DNA of 64,000 bases from Ecdyonurus torrentis (GCA_949318235.1 OX439127.1:30697069-30761068), one strand, 5' to 3'; shown: positions 1 to 15,687, numbered from the stretch's first letter. Program-made: numbers and translations. The notes: a model not told the origin generated them from the letters alone.

Positions 1-1977
1 TATGATTTGTCCAAAGAGTCCTTATTATTATTTTTTCTTTATTTTTAAAAAAAAGTAATAAATAAAATTTTGAAAAAATTAACTTTCTGCTTTAAGCTTG
101 AAAATGATTTGTTTAAGCACATAATTCGTAAAAATACAGCCTTATTATTTTATTATTACAAGAAGCGTTGCCTGTAATATAATTAAAAGAAAAGTATCTT
201 TTAATTTAAAGTTTAATCAATATTTTACTTTCATGTTAATTTATAATAAACACTGCATTGTTGTCTGTATTAAGTTTATAATCACTAGCTTCTACTTTCA
301 AATATTAAATAAATTATAAAATGTATTTTTATTTATTACTTGTTGTTTTTTAGCACTATGATATTCTATATAATACCGTATATAAGTCTTTTAAACTTGA
401 ATTAATCTAGTTGTTTGTTAAACATCATTTTCAACGTCAGATTTCCATTACATTTTTTTTAAAGAAGAAAAGAACCTTTTACCGTAAAAAAAAAGATGAG
501 TGAAGTGGCTTACATTGAATTTCCTTAAAATAATTCTTTGCTAATTAATTCTTAATCTCTAGCTTCAAAAGCAGATGTTTTTGCAATCAATTTTCTTGTA
601 AATATCAAGAGAATCAAGTAGGAGAAGAGAAGATTGCTGCGGATATTTTGTACAGAAGAAGTATGAAGATTGGATTTTGCTCTTACAAAACTACTTACCT
701 TTAGTTTAGCAAATAAACAAATATTTATCAGTAATTTTAGTGTATATAAATTTGCAATGTTTTATAATTAAATTTTAAATATATCAATTGAACTTAAGCT
801 ATAAAAATAAATAAAATAGAAATGCAAGGACTAGTTCTCGTTAGTTTTTTTTATGTGAAATATGTAAACCATTTTCGTTAAATTTTGTTTTATAGAATAC
901 AAAGGCTATACAAAATAAAATATCATATGAGTTGTCTATTTTATGGAGTCAAAGTCCATTGAGTCTAAGTCTTAATAATAATATTCACTAAATTCAATTC
1001 ACTGAAAACGTAAGTAATAATTATATGTGTATTTTTATTCTCCTTTTTATTACAATTCATTTGGGTTTCAGTGTGAATCTATTAGTGGTAATCTATTGGC
1101 CTGTTCAAAAGGATCAGTATAATTAACATAATATTATGGCATAAACTTTAAATATATTATGGCCTATTGACTAGGAGAATAATCTTTAATCGGTAAAAAA
1201 ACTGTCGCAGAGAAATATTGCATCATGTAAATAGGACTTAAATGTGTACGCAGAAACCAATAATGCTTGTGTATCTTCATATATTTTTGTAGTTAGTCAT
1301 AGTAGAAGGAAGTATTAGCTTAAAAAAAGATCTGCTTGAAAGTAGCGAAAATGAAGTTGGACAAAAGAAGACTGTAAGTAAAAATGCTTACTATATTCCT
1401 TTGTGCTCTTTAACGAACAATACAAAATGAAGATAAAGCTTAATGTTAATGTATGGTTTCCCATAATACAGTATACTCTATAAAACCAAATCTAAAACAT
1501 CTCATTCTTTTTCTTTCATTGGCAATACTGTGTAATTGAAAGGTTTCTTTTATACTATTTTTAATTCTTAATGTGTCTTTATATACACTAACTTGTAAGT
1601 AAATACATTCCTTGTAGCTTTGTGCATTCCAAGAAAATGAATTGCAATTTTTGTCTTTTCATGTTACACTAGTTTTAAATAATAAATAGCATCTTCTACT
1701 AGTGCTGAAAGCAAAAAACTTTGAAACATGGCTCTGTTGTAATATTTCTCAGGGGAGGGTGAAGATTCAATCTGCTTTGCTTTTTCTTCCTAGTTTGTAA
1801 TTAAGGATTATTATGGGTAAAAAAAAGTTTGAAGGCTATATAATTGCATTAAAGTATTGTTTATTTGAAACTGATATAATTGAAAATGTTTAGGTGTGAA
1901 AAAATCATTGTTGTTCACTAACGATTTCTAAAATTGCCATGTTATAGAAAAGCAAATTTTATTGTCTGTAAATTCTG
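1..1977. other. AT-rich non-coding stretch
   Basis: No reading frame of note. The only G+C-richer piece is near 1740-1800. A sequence resembling a minus-strand splice donor (AAAG|GTAAGT read on the minus strand) lies at about 690-700, but the DNA beside it is AT-rich and not exon-like. Confidence 0.7.
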
Positions 1978-1978
1978 A

Positions 1979-1979
1979 C

Positions 1980-2026
<47 letters not shown>
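1979..2026. repeat. (AT)n microsatellite
   Basis: Alternating TA run interrupted once by a GTA step near the middle. Confidence 0.97.
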
Positions 2027-3174
<1,148 letters not shown>

Positions 3175-3474
3175 AGAGACAGAGAAAATGAAATAAACTC
3201 ATTGATGATTAAAGCAAGATTCTTTTTAAAAGTTATTAAGTAGAATTGGTTTTGATGTACGAAATAAATGCTAAAATTTTAGTCTAGAAATAACATAGGT
3301 ACACCAACAATCATAAAGTTCGTAATATTTAACACAATTTTGTCACAAATAATAATGTAGTTAAACTATTTAAAACTACTATTTTACGATAATATTATGT
3401 CGGGTTTAGGAAAGGAGTAGAGTTTATCGTTTAAGGCTGTAACTGCTGCTAAACTTGCTATTTGCTAATATATA

Positions 3475-3638
3475 TTGACCAATAAAGGAACATCTGTTTT
3501 GAGGCTGACTTTAAGCAATTTCGCTCATATCCGCTTCCTTTTCTACTTACTACACATGCGCAGTACGTCGAAACGGAAGTGGATGTAAACGAAATCACTT
3601 AAAGTCGGCTTCAAAACAGTTGTTCCTTTATTAGTCAA
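3475..3638. mobile_element. 164-bp inverted-repeat MITE
   Basis: Two arms of about 64 bp are inverted copies: the left begins TTGACCAATAAAGGAACA and the right, read on the minus strand, begins TTGACTAATAAAGGAACA. I count roughly ten mismatches between arms. The spacer contains ACATGCGCAGTACG. It is non-autonomous and has no reading frame. No clear target duplication is visible, so the superfamily is not assigned; the ends could lie a few bases further out. Confidence 0.75.
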
Positions 3639-4189
3639 TTACTTCCTTGCCTGATATATGCGCAATAATATGTTCATGAATATTGCTTGATCTACTACAG
3701 CTTAACGCCTGCTGCTTTTGATATAGGCAACCAGTTGCTCATATGTATTCAACGGGTTGCATACATACTTTAGCTGCAGGGGCTTATTTAAATTTTTTTT
3801 TTTTAAACACAATGCTGCTTTCTATTATTACAATTCATCGTTGTAATAAATGCATAAAGTATTAATTCCATGATAAACAAGAATAACTTTTTCTTATTCA
3901 AAATATATATAATAAAAAAGTCAATTTCAACTGAATAAATATTTATTTTGCATAAAAAGTTTTCAAACATAGTATATTGTAACAGGATATGGTGGAAAAT
4001 AAGATTACAATTTACCACATAAAAAATATATTGCGGCAAGAATTATTGATCTTTTTTTACCAAGTCACTTTAGTAAAAAGAAGAAACAAATTTTTCAAAG
4101 AAAATTCTGTGAAAAAAAATCCTTATACATACATATAAGTTGAATGTGTATTATGTATGTAAGATTATGTATGTGTATAATATTAAGTA

Positions 4190-4191
<2 letters not shown>
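3639..4191. other. AT-rich non-coding stretch
   Basis: Nothing gene-like. A 78-codon minus-strand frame (3803-4039) is rich in I, F, Y, N and K, as expected by chance from AT-rich DNA. Confidence 0.65.

Positions 4192-4258
<67 letters not shown>
4192..4258. repeat. (AT)n microsatellite
   Basis: About 66 bp of uninterrupted TA. Confidence 0.97.
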
Positions 4259-4261
<3 letters not shown>

Positions 4262-4827
4262 ACTGCAAAAATATTGTTTAAAATTTAATCAGATTTTTTT
4301 GTAGATAATAACAATCACAATTATTATTTTGGGAAAAAAATCATTTGCTTTTAAAGATTAGATATTATGAGAAAACTACAATAAAAACGTACAACTAAAA
4401 TATTTGATAATATAATATATTATTTTACAGCTATGTAATACTGAAAAATTATACCACATATAATAAAACCCTACAATTTTACACAAATTGTGTGTGAAAA
4501 AGAATGACTTGTGACATGTCTGATAAATTTTATTTCATGTTTTATAATATGACACTAGAAGAGTGAGAGATGACGTAATTTGGTTATTCTATAGCTCGTG
4601 TTTCATATATAATCGTTTTCTTTCTCTAAATTTTAATAATAAAAAAATTGTATGGTTCTAAAAATAAACTTGGTTAAAAGATAATATATTTATAAGCATT
4701 CGCATCTTTTGATCATTTTTTATATTTCAGTTTCGTATGATAAATTTAATCTCGTACCAAAGATGTAGCCAAAGAATTTTTGCTTCTAGCATTTTGATTT
4801 CTTTATAACTTGCAAAAATTTCCTACT

Positions 4828-4858
<31 letters not shown>

Positions 4859-5388
4859 GAAGAGATAGTAAATTTTAAATCAAACTTTACTTTTTTTCCC
4901 CACAAAAGACTTTTTGTTCTTAACTCATATTCTATTTATTTTCTAAACTCATATTATCGTCAACGCAGATATATAATTTAATTTAACTTTCCAACGCTGT
5001 CACCCTCGCTCGTTTGTTTTCTTTATTGCAAGTTGCAAGCAATTCAGAAGGGATGAAGGGACGCACACGATATTAATTTTTTTTTCTTCACAGTGATGGA
5101 CAATAAAGTAAGAAAATATAATTCTTTGTAACACTCCTGCGTGAATAAAGTTATGGTCGTAGTTTTATTTGTTCAACAAAATGTTCTACTTAACTGTACA
5201 TTATAGTTGCAACAAAGTTTTTACGACTTACCTTAGAGAAAGAGAGAAAGTGTTATATTTAGTTCACAAAAGATTTTCAGGCCTTTTTACCACACCAAAA
5301 AAAAATCGTATATGAATTCTCTAGGGAAAAGTGGAATTATCTATAGAAGTATAAATATGATACGTATACGTTATATACCTATTTCGAC

Positions 5389-5390
<2 letters not shown>
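4259..5390. other. AT-rich stretch with T homopolymer
   Basis: Holds a 27-base T run at 4827-4853. An acceptor-like pyrimidine tract ending TTCACAG lies at about 5083-5094, but no open frame of useful length follows it. Confidence 0.6.
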
Positions 5391-5391
<1 letters not shown>

Positions 5392-5483
<92 letters not shown>

Positions 5484-5536
5484 TACACACACACATACAC
5501 ACACACACACATATTACACACTCACACATACTCGCA
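5392..5536. repeat. (CA)n microsatellite
   Basis: About 87 bp of pure CA, then a degraded CA-rich part with CTCACAT and CATACAC steps. Threonine/histidine and cysteine/valine reading frames across it are repeat shadows. Confidence 0.97.
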
Positions 5537-7950
5537 CACTAAAAACAAAACTCTACAAAATCTACTACATAGATTTGGAAAGAAGAAGAAGAAAAAAAAG
5601 ATGAAGTTTATATACAGTGAAAGTTACAAGATATTTTTTATTATTTTATTTTTGTATCAATTTTGAATTATAATAAAAACACGTAAAAGAGTTCATTCTC
5701 TTTAAGTTTCGCAAGACCAAAGGTCAAAATTTTGTGCTTGTCTTATTGTTTTCTTGTATAGTAAACATTCAGGTATTGTACATTTATGTGTGAATGCTAA
5801 TTAAAAATAATACTTTTATTAAGTGTTGGAAATCAGTAAAAGTAATAAAAAAGCTTATAACTAAAATACTTTTAAAAAAATCAATAAATCCTAAGGACTT
5901 TAAATCTAAAGATCTGTAATTAGTCTTTTATTTAGTTTTTTAATCAATTTTATCGTTTTGTTTTTGTATTTTTTTTCCAGTTATTTATTTTTTTTTTCAT
6001 CATATTCTCCAAACATATTACATACATCGATCGAAGTTCATTAGTGTCATTAATATAATATGACAGAGAAATTATGATGTGATATTACCGTTAACTATTA
6101 ATGTCTAATAAATATAAATAAATAAAATGAAGAAATTAATTAATTAAAATTTTTAATTCATTGTTCTTTTCTTTCATTAAAAGATAGTCTTGAGTAACAA
6201 TTTTTTGTTAAATAATTTCATGAGAGTGAAAACTTGTTGGAAGTTGCCTTTTTAACTCCGCAAATACGTACTCGCTTTGGAGCAAGTAGCAAAAGTAAAT
6301 TACCATCTGGTGTAAATTATGCAATATTAACAAAAATACATTTCACAATATTGAAAGTTATATAATAATTATTTGAAAATAAAGTAAATTGGAATTTTAA
6401 TTGCTTAAATTTCACACAATTTTATCATCATTACTTTTTTATAAACTTCTAGTAATCAATCAATATACTCGAGTTTTGTAAATTTATTTATAATCAGAAA
6501 TTGATTATATTACATTGAATGAATAAGTAACGATAAATAAATACATAAAAACCATATTGATGAAGTTAATAGTATTTTACTTATTTATAGTTGAATCTAT
6601 CGTATCAAATAAATACATGCCTTAGATATATATCCTATATACTACAAATGAAATAGATTTTTGAAATATCTTGCATTCAAAGAATATTATTTGTAACTGT
6701 ATTTTGCAATTGGAGTGGAAGATTAAAGGGAGTATAATCTACTTCAACACTTCCAATTATTTTAATACTGCAACGGCAAATCAATTAACCTCTCTGCATT
6801 TAAAATATTACTTTATTACAATATTATGTGCTATTTTGATAACTTAGAGTATATTTTTATTAATAGTTTAAAAACAAATAAAAGCATTTTGAGATAAGTT
6901 TCAAATTGTTTTAAAGTACTGTATTATTGAATATTTGTACTTCGGTATTTAACTGGCGACCGTATGTGTAGAATTATAATTTTGTTACAATTAACAACGA
7001 AAGAGAAATTTTATTTTCTCCCTACATCCCAGCATGATATTTCTAATTGTTTTAAATCATTTTATTACTGAAAGAACACAGTATTGCTTTTATGTTTGTT
7101 AATATTCAAATTCTCATGTATGAGATGTGTATTGTATGTGCCCTAAAATGTACACACAAAGCTCATTATTAGGTTAAAAAAAATAAAAATTTATTAATAC
7201 ATAATATTTTCCCTTGAACTCTGTAAAATGTAAATATACATAAGCAGTATTGTATTTTATTAAATTTTGCTTTATATAGTATACGTTCTGTGTTCCAATT
7301 TTAAATCGATGCCATATATATGAAATATTTTAAAGCAAATAATATAACTTGCTATGAAATATTCTTAAATATTTTTAGAATTTTAACATATGGTGATTTT
7401 GATATTCAATATTCGATGTATTACTAAAATATAAGAAATAGAATTTCAAAAAAGTCAAAGATTGAAAGTAGCAGAATTTACATATATGATAACTCATTTT
7501 TTAATTTATTGGCCTATTGATTTTTATTACACAAAGTTTCTATATTTTTTTTGTCTTTCTTATATTTCTTCGTTGTTACTTTTACCATCTAGCTTTTTAG
7601 TAACGTATGTTACGTAAAAAAGTTATACCGAATCACATATTACTATATTATTATTTTATAATGTCTGCTAAAACTCTTCTGAACATACTTTATAAATAAT
7701 TCTTTCACTAACATCAGTCCATAGGTTTTTAATTTTATTTATTCTTTTTTTATTAAAACATATTTAATATTTCATTCATGTAGAATGAAATATATATACT
7801 TAATGCGATAATATACACTTTTTTTTTTTTTTTTTTTAGTTTTTAGTTTTTACTCGCTGAAAGCACTTTATAATCTTGAAATATTCTGATTGTACAACAC
7901 AGATTTAAAGTAGCAAATTTTAATTCCATCAACGCATTATCAAGCTCATG
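5537..7950. other. AT-rich non-coding stretch
   Basis: No supported gene. At 6050-6110 a short segment ending TTAATGTCTAATAA weakly resembles the 3' part of the dispersed repeat at 8.64 kb and may be an old third copy. Confidence 0.55.
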
Positions 7951-8003
7951 AGTGCTTGAGTGAGTGAATGAGTGAGTGAGAGAGAGAGAGAGAGAGAGAG
8001 AGA
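7951..8003. repeat. (GAGT)n to (AG)n compound repeat
   Basis: GAGT/GAAT tetranucleotide steps run directly into a pure AG tract. Confidence 0.9.
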
Positions 8004-8639
8004 AGTGATTTTAGCAAACATTTCTTTCAGCCTTGCAATTGTCTTTGTGTTTGGTAAGAACAATAATATATAACATTTCAATTTTAGTTTATGCTATCAT
8101 TGTGGTTCACATCTTAATTAAAAAGAAATTAAAAAAAAGTCAGAAAAAACGTGAAAAAGAGTAATTTTTTTCCCCATACTTTGTCTGAATAAAGAACTTT
8201 TACAACTTCTATAGAAACCTGTAAAATATTGTAGAGGAGTCATAAAGTTCAAAAAACAAAGCTTTAATTTTGCTTTTAAAAATAAAAGGAACTTTTTATT
8301 ATTAAAATATTCTCTATCAGTAGTTATCTGTATTTTTAAATCATGTAAGATTTTAACATTTGTTTCAAACATAATTGATAGAAATGTATTATTTTTTTAT
8401 AAACTTTAAACTTCATTTAAAATTTTTATATTTTAAAGATAATGTTTGAATAATTTTCATTATGTAATGCATGCAGATTTCGTTTTAAAATGTTTTGTAA
8501 TAAAATTAGCATTTAACATCATCATGAACAATAATTTGTTGGTAAATAATTACCTAATTGATATTAGGTATTAGGTAATGATAATAATATACCTAATCAT
8601 CATTTAAAAGTTCTAGAGAGAAGTCCATATTACCAAACT

Positions 8640-8985
8640 GCAATTTCTTTTTAACACCAATTTTACCTAAGAGATATTAAAAGTAATTCATTGCTCAAAA
8701 ATCTTGTAAAAATATATATATATCGATAAACAAAAAACATTAAAGTGTTAAAAATTATTTTGGTAAAAATGCTAAAACGTAAACGAAAATGTTTTGGCAT
8801 TAATTAAATTTGAAGATCTGGAAAGGAACTCTTGAGGTTACTGAGCTTTAAATATTTTATTTAAGTTAATTATAATATGTTTAGTTTGTAGTTTCAAAAG
8901 TTGACGAGACGAATGAAGTGTAACATAATAATATGATAAGATGTTGCTGAAAACTGCCAATGTCTAATAATAATAACAATAATGT
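8640..8985. repeat. Dispersed ~345-bp repeat, copy A
   Basis: Aligns by eye, with gaps, to 20880-21235. Shared blocks include TCAAAAATCTTGTAAAAA, GAAGATCTG(G/A)AAAGGAACTC, TAGTTTCAAAA(G/A)TTGACGAGAC and the 3' part GATGTT(G/A)CTG. It has no reading frame and no terminal inverted repeat that I can see. It looks like an old non-autonomous transposon or retroposon fragment and is followed by AAT/AAC steps and an (AT)n tract. Confidence 0.65.
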
Positions 8986-8991
8986 TATACA

Positions 8992-8994
<3 letters not shown>

Positions 8995-9070
<76 letters not shown>
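8995..9070. repeat. (AT)n microsatellite
   Basis: About 70 bp of TA directly after dispersed repeat copy A and an AATAAT-rich run. Confidence 0.97.
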
Positions 9071-9071
<1 letters not shown>

Positions 9072-9735
9072 ATTAAAAAAAAAAGGAAAATCTACATTTT
9101 GTTATTATTATTATGTCAGTATCTGTAAAATATTACCCGTTAATCAATTAAAAATCATCAATCTTATTTTGACTACAACGTACATTAAACTTCGATTTTT
9201 TCCTAAAAAGTTGGCATAAAGTAATGATAAAGTTGATAACTGATAAGCAAATTTACTACTTGTCTCAATAAACATACTTTCTTTGCTTGCTACGCATGAA
9301 AGATTTTAAAGAGCTTGAAAATTAGGCATATACAATCAATCTTAAGAAATTTAATGAATTTTCTTAATCATAATCAAACAAAAAGCTAAATGTAAGGTTA
9401 TAGGTAAACTGTTTACACTACACATACAATTATAGACATACGGCAGCGTATTATGTAAGCTAAGAGTTAAATGTTGAAATTTCTGCTTTTCTTCAAGTGA
9501 AAGTTTAATATATTAACACAATTTAAATTCATATACATGAGGAAATACCACCAAGAAATTAAATTATTTCACAATATATATCATATAATATTACGTTTTA
9601 TTTCTGAAACTTTTGACGTTTGTGCGTGTACATATATATTTTCTTCATTAAATTGGATTCATTGGCGGAAAATTGTGTTGGTCAATTGAATGATGAAGTA
9701 ATATATAAGAGAAGAAAAGAAATCTTGATATATAT
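9071..9735. other. AT-rich non-coding stretch
   Basis: Nothing recognisable. Confidence 0.65.
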
Positions 9736-10140
9736 CTTCATTGAGTCCGATTACTTTGGGGCCTAAGAGTCGTTTGATCCGTGGGCAGTGGTGGTGCCTG
9801 CTGCTTTCTTTGCTCCCCTTGACATCCAGCATCAGCAAAAGTATAGTAGCTCTAGCCTGAGCACCGAGCTTGTTAGCTGAGCTAAAGCGTGAGTGGCCAG
9901 CTGTTGTAGCTTCCAACGTGCTACTTGCCTTGCTTGCCTGCCGCGCACACATACATTTACTATGTACTAACCCTGGCCACACTTATGCCTACTTGTACTA
10001 TATAGCTGCCATATGCCTCAGGCAGTTGGTAACATTTGAACCTAGTACATACATAGTGCCATTCAGCATGAAAGCTCAAAAGCGCTCCACTCACTCGCCT
10101 ATATACACAAGTCACCCCAAATGCTATTACTGATAAAAGC
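9736..10140. other. G+C-richer island of unknown nature
   Basis: About 400 bp that stand out sharply from the surrounding AT-rich DNA. Overlapping frames are open on both strands: 107 codons on minus, opening with GTG, and 87 codons on plus, opening with TTG. Neither shows a domain I recognise. The minus strand contains TTAGCTCAGCTAAC, which fits a pol III A box, but no good B box lies at tRNA distance. It could be a decayed transposon, an exon with flanks, or a non-coding RNA. Confidence 0.4.
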
Positions 10141-10197
10141 TAGACGTGGACGATTAAGGATTAGAACCAATACTATAAGTTCTGTAAGCTAAATGTA

Positions 10198-10312
10198 AAA
10201 AAAAAAAAAAATAATAATAATAATAAAAAGTATTGGTGGTATGGAGGCGGAGAACAAGTGATTACTTTTAATTTAAGTTCGACGGAAAAAAAAAAAAAAA
10301 AAAAAAAAAAAA
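10198..10312. repeat. A homopolymers and AAT run
   Basis: An A run followed by (ATA)n, then after a ~50-bp gap a second A run of 27 bases (10286-10312). Confidence 0.9.
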
Positions 10313-10480
10313 ACTACAAAATGATTTTTCTCCCCTTTCTGCTTATCTTATAAACTTCTTTTTTCTGGAATCGGTTTGTACAAGTTCAAAGTTTAACACC
10401 ACTTATATCTCCCCTACTTTCATTTTTCTTCTATATACTGTACATCTCATCTCATCACTCCTCTTTTACTCGCACACGCG

Positions 10481-10484
<4 letters not shown>

Positions 10485-10556
<72 letters not shown>

Positions 10557-10578
10557 TCTCACTCTCACTCTTTCACTC
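10485..10578. repeat. (TC)n microsatellite
   Basis: Pure TC for about 68 bp, then CACTCTCACTCTCACTC steps. It sits at the end of a 150-bp pyrimidine-rich stretch (10320-10480). Confidence 0.95.
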
Positions 10579-12148
10579 TGATAATTTTTATTTCATTTGT
10601 ATGTTTATTAGATCATTTTTAAGAACTTTAAACGCCACATTGCACTGCAACCAAAATCAATAAAAACTTATGTCCATATGGCAGAGAATACTTTATATTT
10701 ATAAAAAAAAAAGGATTAATTATTTCACTATGTGTCAAATGAACGAAATTCTGCTTTGAAAAAATATGTCAACTTTTTAAAGTATTTTTGTTATACCATT
10801 TTTCTCGCTGCTTCTTCGTCTTCCCAACAAGTTGCATACACCTAGAGTAAACATAAAGTAAATAAAAAAGCTTTATTGCCTACTATACAAAATGCGATGA
10901 TATGCATGGATTATTACTAAAAATAAGAAACTTTATTGACTCAGGCAGTTCATAGTAACCATAGCAGTTACATCAAGCATTGATCCTGTCAAACATGTAG
11001 AACTAAGTAAATACAGGAATATAAATATAAACAAATAACAAATTAATTACGCATTTAACAATATTTATATATCAATTACATTAGCAATCACATTATTATA
11101 TTTTTCAAAGTTTGAATGAGTGAATATCAACACATCAATTTTAGTACAATTATCTAATTATCTAAAGTGTAATATTATTTATAAATGAGATTTTTTTTCA
11201 ATGTATTATTATTTACATTCTTAATATGGATGGGATAAAAACAGACTTAAACTGTGATGTAATATGGACTTTTTTCATATAATTTGGAGTAATATTTAAG
11301 CACTGCTACTTTACTTTTGTTACCGGTTTGATAGAGATGAGTATTACTACTTCATTCACATGATTTATTTATTCAGCAAAAGAGCAAGATCAAAAGTACT
11401 GAATATAATATATTCAGACACGTCACGAACATAAAAGTAAAATATACATTAAAACATATTACATATATTTTTTTTAATTACATCAAAATATTACTCATAT
11501 GAACGGTAAACCTATAGTATAAGACAGGCACATTTTTGTTTTGAAAACTTCCGTAAAATATTTGTTTAGCACTAGTTTGACATCGGAGTTTGACAAAGTA
11601 CATACAAAGATGCTCCAGAGTATATATTTTGTATGTTAAGCACGCACTGCTGCGAATACACATATCTTGACTTTTTGCTGATCAATAGTTGCAAATAGTG
11701 TTGTTTAATGTGCCGTGCTGAAAGATCGTATAACACAAGATACTATTCACATTTTTAATATTAATATTCCTTTATCTTAACACGTTGTAGTGAAATTAAG
11801 TGTTATGGTGAATATAACATACGCGTGAGTTAACAAAAATATGTTGAAAGCAAATAAAAATAGTCTTATGTATATTTTAACAGGAGATTGAGGTTGTAAG
11901 CGCAAATGCATCGAGATGCATTAAAAAATTTACTACAAAACAGTTTTGATAATGATATGATTTTACATCACATAAATATGAAAGTTAATATGTATATAAT
12001 AATCTTTAAAAAAATATCACATTGAGTAAATTTATCTTTTACTGAAACAGGCAAACAATTTTAACGAGGTCGATTAAACTGTATTTACTTTTATAATGCA
12101 CCTCTATACAATGTTACCTACTAAAAATAACATTTGTTATGTCACAAG
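10579..12148. other. AT-rich non-coding stretch
   Basis: No supported gene. A 61-codon minus-strand frame at 11478-11663 has no recognisable motif. Confidence 0.6.
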
Positions 12149-12292
<144 letters not shown>

Positions 12293-12790
12293 GAAAAAGA
12301 AGCACGACTAGAAAAGAAAAGGGATACTTTTTTAGCCTTACAAATTCGATCACAGAAAGTTAATAAAAAATAAATAAATAAAAAAATCGAGAGTAAACAG
12401 GCAGAATTTTGATTTTACCACCAGTTGGTTTGGGTCGATGTTTGCGATGTGTTGCTTGGCTATGCCTTTCCTATAGCCAGTAGAGTAACAGCAGGTGCGT
12501 GCAAAAATTACCATCTTCTAACTGATATTATGACGTTGAACATAATTTTCAGTTCACTAAAAAACTTCTGACAAATAATAAATTTAATTCGAACGTTCAA
12601 TCAATATTTAATGAGTAATATATACAAATGATACAAAATATTCTGTTTCATTAAAAAGAGAGCACAAATATTAACCAAGCCTAAATTTTAAGCAAATATC
12701 TCTATTTATCATAATGCGTCAATATAAATCTAATTTAAATAAATAATTTTTATCACAGACTGGTGAGTATTTTTAGTGAGTTTACATACA

Positions 12791-12895
12791 ATGGTCACCA
12801 AAACTTTAATGGATTCATTTCACTGCAAGCTAAATCCACCTCTAGAACATACTTTGCTGCTGCTTTGTTTGTTTATCGTTACAATTTCAAAAGAG
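12791..12895 (+). CDS. Weak candidate first coding exon (signal-peptide-like)
   Basis: An ATG with A at -3 and G at +4 opens 35 codons that end exactly at GAG|GTAAAT, a plausible splice donor in phase 0. Residues 20-32 (HTLLLLCLFIVTI) form a hydrophobic core like a signal peptide or anchor. Against it: few codons begin with G (5 of 35), and an overlapping frame is open over the same DNA. No downstream partner exon was found. Treat it as a lead, not a gene. Confidence 0.18.
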
Positions 12896-13201
12896 GTAAA
12901 TTTTACGAAAAGAAATTCATGAAAAACACGGATCTACATAATTTTACATTTCATTAAAAAAGTTTGTTGAACAGATTGTAGATGTGTGGGAATTTAACGC
13001 CCAGTGTTATGCTCGATTTTTTATTATTTTTTTTTACTTATATATAAATTTTTTTACATTAAACAAGCATACGAAAAAAGAAAGAAGAATGGGGTTAACT
13101 ATGTAACACTACGTTGTGAAAATTTCGATCAAATTTGAATTACAATAAAACGAAATGAAATGAAACCTTACTGCACAATACATATACAAAAATATATACG
13201 A

Positions 13202-13202
<1 letters not shown>
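12896..13202. other. AT-rich non-coding stretch
   Basis: Nothing recognisable. A small G+C-richer patch precedes it at 12420-12500. Confidence 0.6.
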
Positions 13203-13240
<38 letters not shown>

Positions 13241-13242
13241 AA
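13203..13242. repeat. (AG)n microsatellite
   Basis: Short AG run with AAAG interruptions. Confidence 0.93.

Positions 13243-14170
<928 letters not shown>

Positions 14171-14200
<30 letters not shown>
14171..14200. repeat. (CT)n microsatellite
   Basis: 30 bp of CT. Confidence 0.95.
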
Positions 14201-14201
<1 letters not shown>

Positions 14202-14400
14202 ACTTCCCCGAGATGGAACAGAAGAAGCTGATAGAAAACAAGTTAGAGAGCCTAAAATTTTACCTAAAACTGTATAAGTGTGCTTGCGCTTTGTTTTAAT
14301 TGATCTTCAAATTTTACTTTCATAGAAGGAGGTTTTGTGTAAAAGTTAAAGTGAATAATATGAGAGCACCGTAGCTTAAATTTCTAGTTGCTACAGTAAT

Positions 14401-14401
14401 A

Positions 14402-14493
<92 letters not shown>
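14401..14493. repeat. (TG)n-(TA)n compound microsatellite
   Basis: A TG run passes directly into a long TA run. Just downstream, GGACGCT-gtt-AGCGTCC (14499-14515) makes a perfect 7-bp hairpin. Confidence 0.96.
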
Positions 14494-14496
<3 letters not shown>

Positions 14497-15687
14497 ATGG
14501 ACGCTGTTAGCGTCCCTATATTTACATGTAGTTCTGAAGGCAGACTAATTGCCTGCAGGAAAAGCTTGTTCCGCTGTCAAATGTAAACGTGTTACACACT
14601 TTGACTCATACTATTTTGAAACCGCAAATATGTAAGTAAGCAGTGAAAATGGTTATGTGTGTGTGTATATATATATATATAAGAGTAAATATCATAGCTA
14701 TATTTAATCTCAAAATAATAGAACTTTTTAAAAGATAATATTCTAAAATATATATTGAAACAAAATTATGAACATAAAAAATAATATACTGCCAAGAGAA
14801 TTGAGGTTTCAAAATAAGAAAGAACATTATATTTGAAATATTATATATGTATTATACATATAATATATATATATAATACTAGAATGACTTTTAACATTTA
14901 AAAACATTGTAGATAGTATGGTTTGTTTAAATATTATCATATCATTATTATGATATAAATTGTTAAATCATATAAAAGTGTTAAACAAAATTTTATTTGT
15001 AGAAAAAACTATGAACTTTTAGTTTTAATATTTCAACTTTAATATTATAATATATCACATACTGTAGTTGAGTTTCTAAAATAAATTCTTGAAGCTTGTG
15101 TTATATTTCGTAATATCTCTTTTTGTAATATTGAGAATTTGAAATTTAACCTAAACACTCTCATTTTGATTTTTTTTTTATATATAAATAATGAACAAAC
15201 TGTTTTTCTGGTTTGATTTTTCTCTCGTTTATTTGATGCAATTGAAGAACGCAATCTAAGTGTCAGTACACCAGTGTGATTTTCACCATCATCAAGAATC
15301 ATCAAATTTGTATGAATATATTACTCCACTAAAAAATAACAAGAGCATATAAATTCTTTCTCTTTATAACTAAATCCAGTTGCTTTGTTTATGAAAACTC
15401 ATTTGTTATAAAAAGATCAAAACTATGACTCCTTTTATAATATACATAGTGACAAAAATTATTCAACAATGAAATAACAACTATTAAAAAAACAAATAGG
15501 GCTTAGATGCTCTAGTATTTATAACTTTTATTTCTAAACAAAATTATAATATAGCTTTTTTTAAACGTATAATAATTAAGATTAATTATAAAAAAAAATT
15601 TAAAAAAAAAACGAATTGGTGAAATTTACTTATATTTTAAATAAATTAAAATTTAAGGTTTATTAATCACGATTATTTTATTCTGAA
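14494..15687. other. AT-rich non-coding stretch
   Basis: A smaller (TG)n-(TA)n run lies at 14656-14680. No supported gene. Confidence 0.6.

Noticed and set aside
680..705. Minus-strand splice donor AAAG|GTAAGT
   Set aside because: The adjoining DNA is AT-rich with no exon-like frame or composition.
7951..8003. CRISPR-like array of GAGT units
   Set aside because: A simple tetranucleotide repeat without spacers, in a eukaryotic context.
9659..9982. 107-codon minus-strand frame
   Set aside because: It opens with GTG and overlaps an open frame on the other strand; no recognised motif. The G+C-rich island itself is kept as a feature.
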